From positions 845,501-909,500 of the forward strand of contig NC_058198.1 of the NCBI RefSeq assembly GCF_907165205.1: a stretch of DNA of 64,000 bases, read 5' to 3'. A program made the translations under genes and the position numbers. This document shows, in pieces, positions 61,146 to 64,000 of this stretch. Under the pieces are notes generated by a model that saw only the letters and a list, made by a program, of their open reading frames with translations, did no database searches and had not been told where the DNA came from. Numbering within the stretch: position 1 is the stretch's first letter; the number at the start of each line of letters is the position of its first letter. The stretch is from Coccinella septempunctata (taxonomy: Eukaryota; Arthropoda; Insecta; Coleoptera; Coccinellidae).

Positions 61146-64000
61146 CACAGCCTCATTTTTTGAAACTTTATATTCTTATAATTTTTCGTATTTCGTTGAA
61201 GTTTTTGAAACATATATGAGTTCGTTGACTCAAAGATTATCTGGTGCAGCGGGTGTTATAACTAATCAATATTTATCACGGACAAAGAGCAGAAATTATA
61301 CATTCGGAATTAATATATAATTAATGTATAGTGTACAGAAATTCACCAGTCCAGCTTTTATTACGCAAAATATAAATTTTTGCTTTACTTCTCTCAACTG
61401 GCTGGCGTTGTAGCAAGAATTTTTTTAGGTAGGTCTATATGAAGCTTCATGTAGTTTTATCGGATTAATAACAGTTGTTGCTTAAAAATTATATCAATTT
61501 CAAGTGTCGGTTGTCTGGTCGGCGGGGCACTGAGGCAACCGCGAATTTTGGGGAGGGAAGGTCGTGACTACCCAGAGACAACCTATCTGCCCCTACCTTT
61601 CTACGCCTCATCTGTTCACTGTTTAATAGATTTTCTGGACGAAGGGCAGAAGATGGACTAATTATGTTCTTAATTGTTGAGAAAATCTATTCACACAGTA
61701 GTAGAAACTTTTTGTTCTTCGTCCTTGGAAGTCAAATACAGAAACGTTGTCATCATAGTAGTGCGCTTCTATTAATTATTTCGGAATTAAAATGGATTAA
61801 AAAGAGTGTCTTATATAGGTGTAATTTAAAGATTCTACGATATTTAGTTCAAGGTACAAATCTTCTAATCAGAAGCGGCACATAATCCCACTCATTACAG
61901 CATATAGATCAACGCAGTACCAATGCGTGATTGTATTATTATATTATATATAGTAGCACGTTTTATATCATTGATGATATTTTTATTTGCCATCGCAGCA
62001 TAAATTGGAGAGCAAACAAATAATTTAGAATTTTTCCGTCAGAAAGTACCTAGGTTTCGAAATTGTTTAAATGCGTGTACCTCGCTTTACGAAACATTTT
62101 TGAGAAAATAAATAATCTGCGAAATTCTTCGCCTATATTAAAATCCCAAATGAGGGTGCAATAGATGAATTATAAATAACGAGGATGATAATATAAGGAA
62201 AGGTATTTAACTGGAAATAAAATCCTATCATTTAAAACTACAATTATATTAATGACTTAACATAACATTAATTGTATAAACTGTTAAATTACTTTGTACA
62301 AATTTCTAAAATTTTAAATCAAATACATAATTCAAAATCTCACCTGTTCAGAAATAATTTGTAAAATAATGCAGTGTATCCAATTTCAAAATTAAAATAG
62401 TTTGCATATTTTATCAACAAGTGTTGAACATACCTATTTATGCATGATTCAACCACTTTTCTGTAAGTGAAGAATTGATTGAGTATTTTGATTCGATATT
62501 TTTGTCTATGAATGACGATCTGATGACGTCGTTATGTGATGCAAAATTTTATAGAAAACGATTGAATTATTTGAGGAACAATCCATTTTGAACAGGTAAT
62601 GAAAAATAGGACCCTGTTCCATCTAGACTGCATAACTTTTTCAGCTCATTTAATTCACGACGTAGATTATATAAATAGTCGATTTACAACATAACCAATG
62701 TTAAAATCAAATCTATGTTGAAGCAAAATAAAATGTATTCAAATGAGATTTATCGACCAACTAATGATGATCTAATATTTGTACATCTTTGAAATCATTT
62801 GAACTATTTCATACCTCAATCATTTTCGGATGGAAAAGGCATTTATCTATTGAATAATGCCTTTTGGCTATAATTTTGAAAAGTGTTTATTTGAAAGAGC
62901 TGCTAGGAGAACTAGCTACTCACAAAACATCAAATTGATTGATCAAATTGCCTTTTTGCAGTATTGAACATTAGTAAAATTTTTCGCTTCTCAAAATATA
63001 GCTTTAGACTAAACTATGTATGAGGCTGAACACTTATGTCAAACACATTATATTGATCACAATAAAATCATCTCGTGAAAATAAGAATTCAGTTCCTTTA
63101 AAATAAATTCATACTCTTCACAGAGAAAGCCGTTGGTATAATCGTCATCCTGACTAAAATGTATCAGATATACAAACAACATGCATTTTTTTCTTCAGAA
63201 AGCTAAGAATTGCATATAATTCCTTCACAAACATTAGAATGTGCCATATTATCTTACTTTCATCATATAGGGAATTAATTATAGTTCATGTCAGCCAATA
63301 TAGGCAGAGCTGTATGTTTGTTCACTTCAATACTTCTATAAAAACAATGATTTTTCAAAAAGGTGAATTTGAACAGTAAATCATAGATCTTCGAATTAAT
63401 TTCTAGATTTACATTGACTTCCAAACGTCCCACAACTGCATAAATCGATATATTAGCAGAGTGTCTAGATCTTTCTGTCTGTCATTTAAAGCTTCTACAG
63501 TAAAAAATTTTCTCATGTGAAATTACAAATTTATGCAAATACGGGGTATTAGAATTGAACCAATGATTAAAGAAAATATCGTTTAACCCCAATTAAATTA
63601 AGAATTTCTTCAATTATTCATAAACCCATTCATCTGAAAATACAGCATTAAATATATAAACCTAAAATTTTACAGGTGCATTCGCTACAATTTTTTGCGT
63701 CTTGCACTTGATCATCAGAAAAGTCAGTTAAGGAAGAAGAAAAAAACATGAAATATAGCAGATAGTGAAATGGATTTTGATATTTTTGAAAATCCATATA
63801 TTTTTTGAGAACTATCAAGATCAAAAATAGTGAAAATGCTAAACGCAATATAGTGAATTGAATACAATAGTGTGTTGAGATCATAATGGCCTCAACGAAT
63901 TAAATTAAAATTGAAAACAAAATATACAACTATATCGTCAACATTTTAAGCATATTGGGAAATGAAAATAATGGATACAACCCTCTTTTATATAAACTAT
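61146..64000. other. Featureless AT-rich stretch
   Basis: No recognised gene, repeat array or RNA on either strand. A GC-rich segment at about 61500-61620 shares a short sequence with 48340-48360. Short open frames lack domains and splice context. Confidence 0.5.

Noticed and set aside
1..64000. CRISPR arrays, bacterial operons, riboswitches, tRNA or rRNA genes
   Set aside because: The sequence is eukaryotic nuclear DNA; I saw no direct-repeat/spacer array and no cloverleaf with a proper T-loop motif, though tRNA absence was judged by eye only.

Overview
The window looks like an AT-rich insect nuclear genome segment, probably from a holometabolous insect such as a beetle; the order cannot be fixed from the sequence alone. 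Genes are split by GT-AG introns, intergenic gaps are long, and the gene set (fly-type Nrk, Sema5, Tre1-type GPCR, FNE-type ELAV) is arthropod. I assembled exons by hand, checking splice-site phase at every junction; each listed model closes in frame from ATG to stop.

Layout. 1-10.3 kb: gene-poor DNA with two GC-rich blocks (one a candidate upstream promoter/first exon of the ELAV gene) and a foldback repeat. 10.35-16.0 kb (+): an ELAV/FNE neuronal RNA-binding protein with a GC-AG intron and an in-frame 39-nt microexon inside RRM2. 16.0-22.6 kb: its probable 3' UTR with T-rich tracts, then non-coding DNA. 22.6-24.6 kb (-): a 388-aa EF-hand protein resembling calexcitin. 25.2-26.2 kb (-): peflin, head-to-head with 26.8-29.0 kb (+): a Nrk/MuSK-like receptor tyrosine kinase. 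29-34 kb: repeat-rich, with a MITE-like element and a 19-bp minisatellite of about 28 copies. 34.0-38.9 kb (+): class 5 semaphorin. 40.5-41.0 kb (-): SCOC, head-to-head with 41.6-43.3 kb (+): RNF11. 45.1-47.5 kb (-): a small secreted or GPI-anchored single-VWC-domain protein. 50.9-53.6 kb (+): a Tre1/moody-like GPCR, followed by two orphan coding-like exons with a long inverted repeat. 54.9-56.5 kb (+): 3-ketodihydrosphingosine reductase, convergent with 58.7-60.3 kb (-): MAPKAP kinase 2. 60.4-64 kb: a complex foldback element and otherwise featureless DNA.

No single pathway links the genes. Many have known nervous-system or cell-guidance roles (ELAV, Nrk, semaphorin 5, Tre1), while SCOC (Golgi/autophagy), RNF11 (ubiquitin trafficking), peflin (ER exit calcium sensor), KDSR (sphingolipid synthesis) and MK2 (p38 stress signalling) are housekeeping or signalling genes. 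I found no operon, CRISPR, rRNA or convincing tRNA. The least familiar items are the VWC gene, the RRM2 microexon, the orphan exons at 54.15-54.55 kb and the palindrome-rich repeats.
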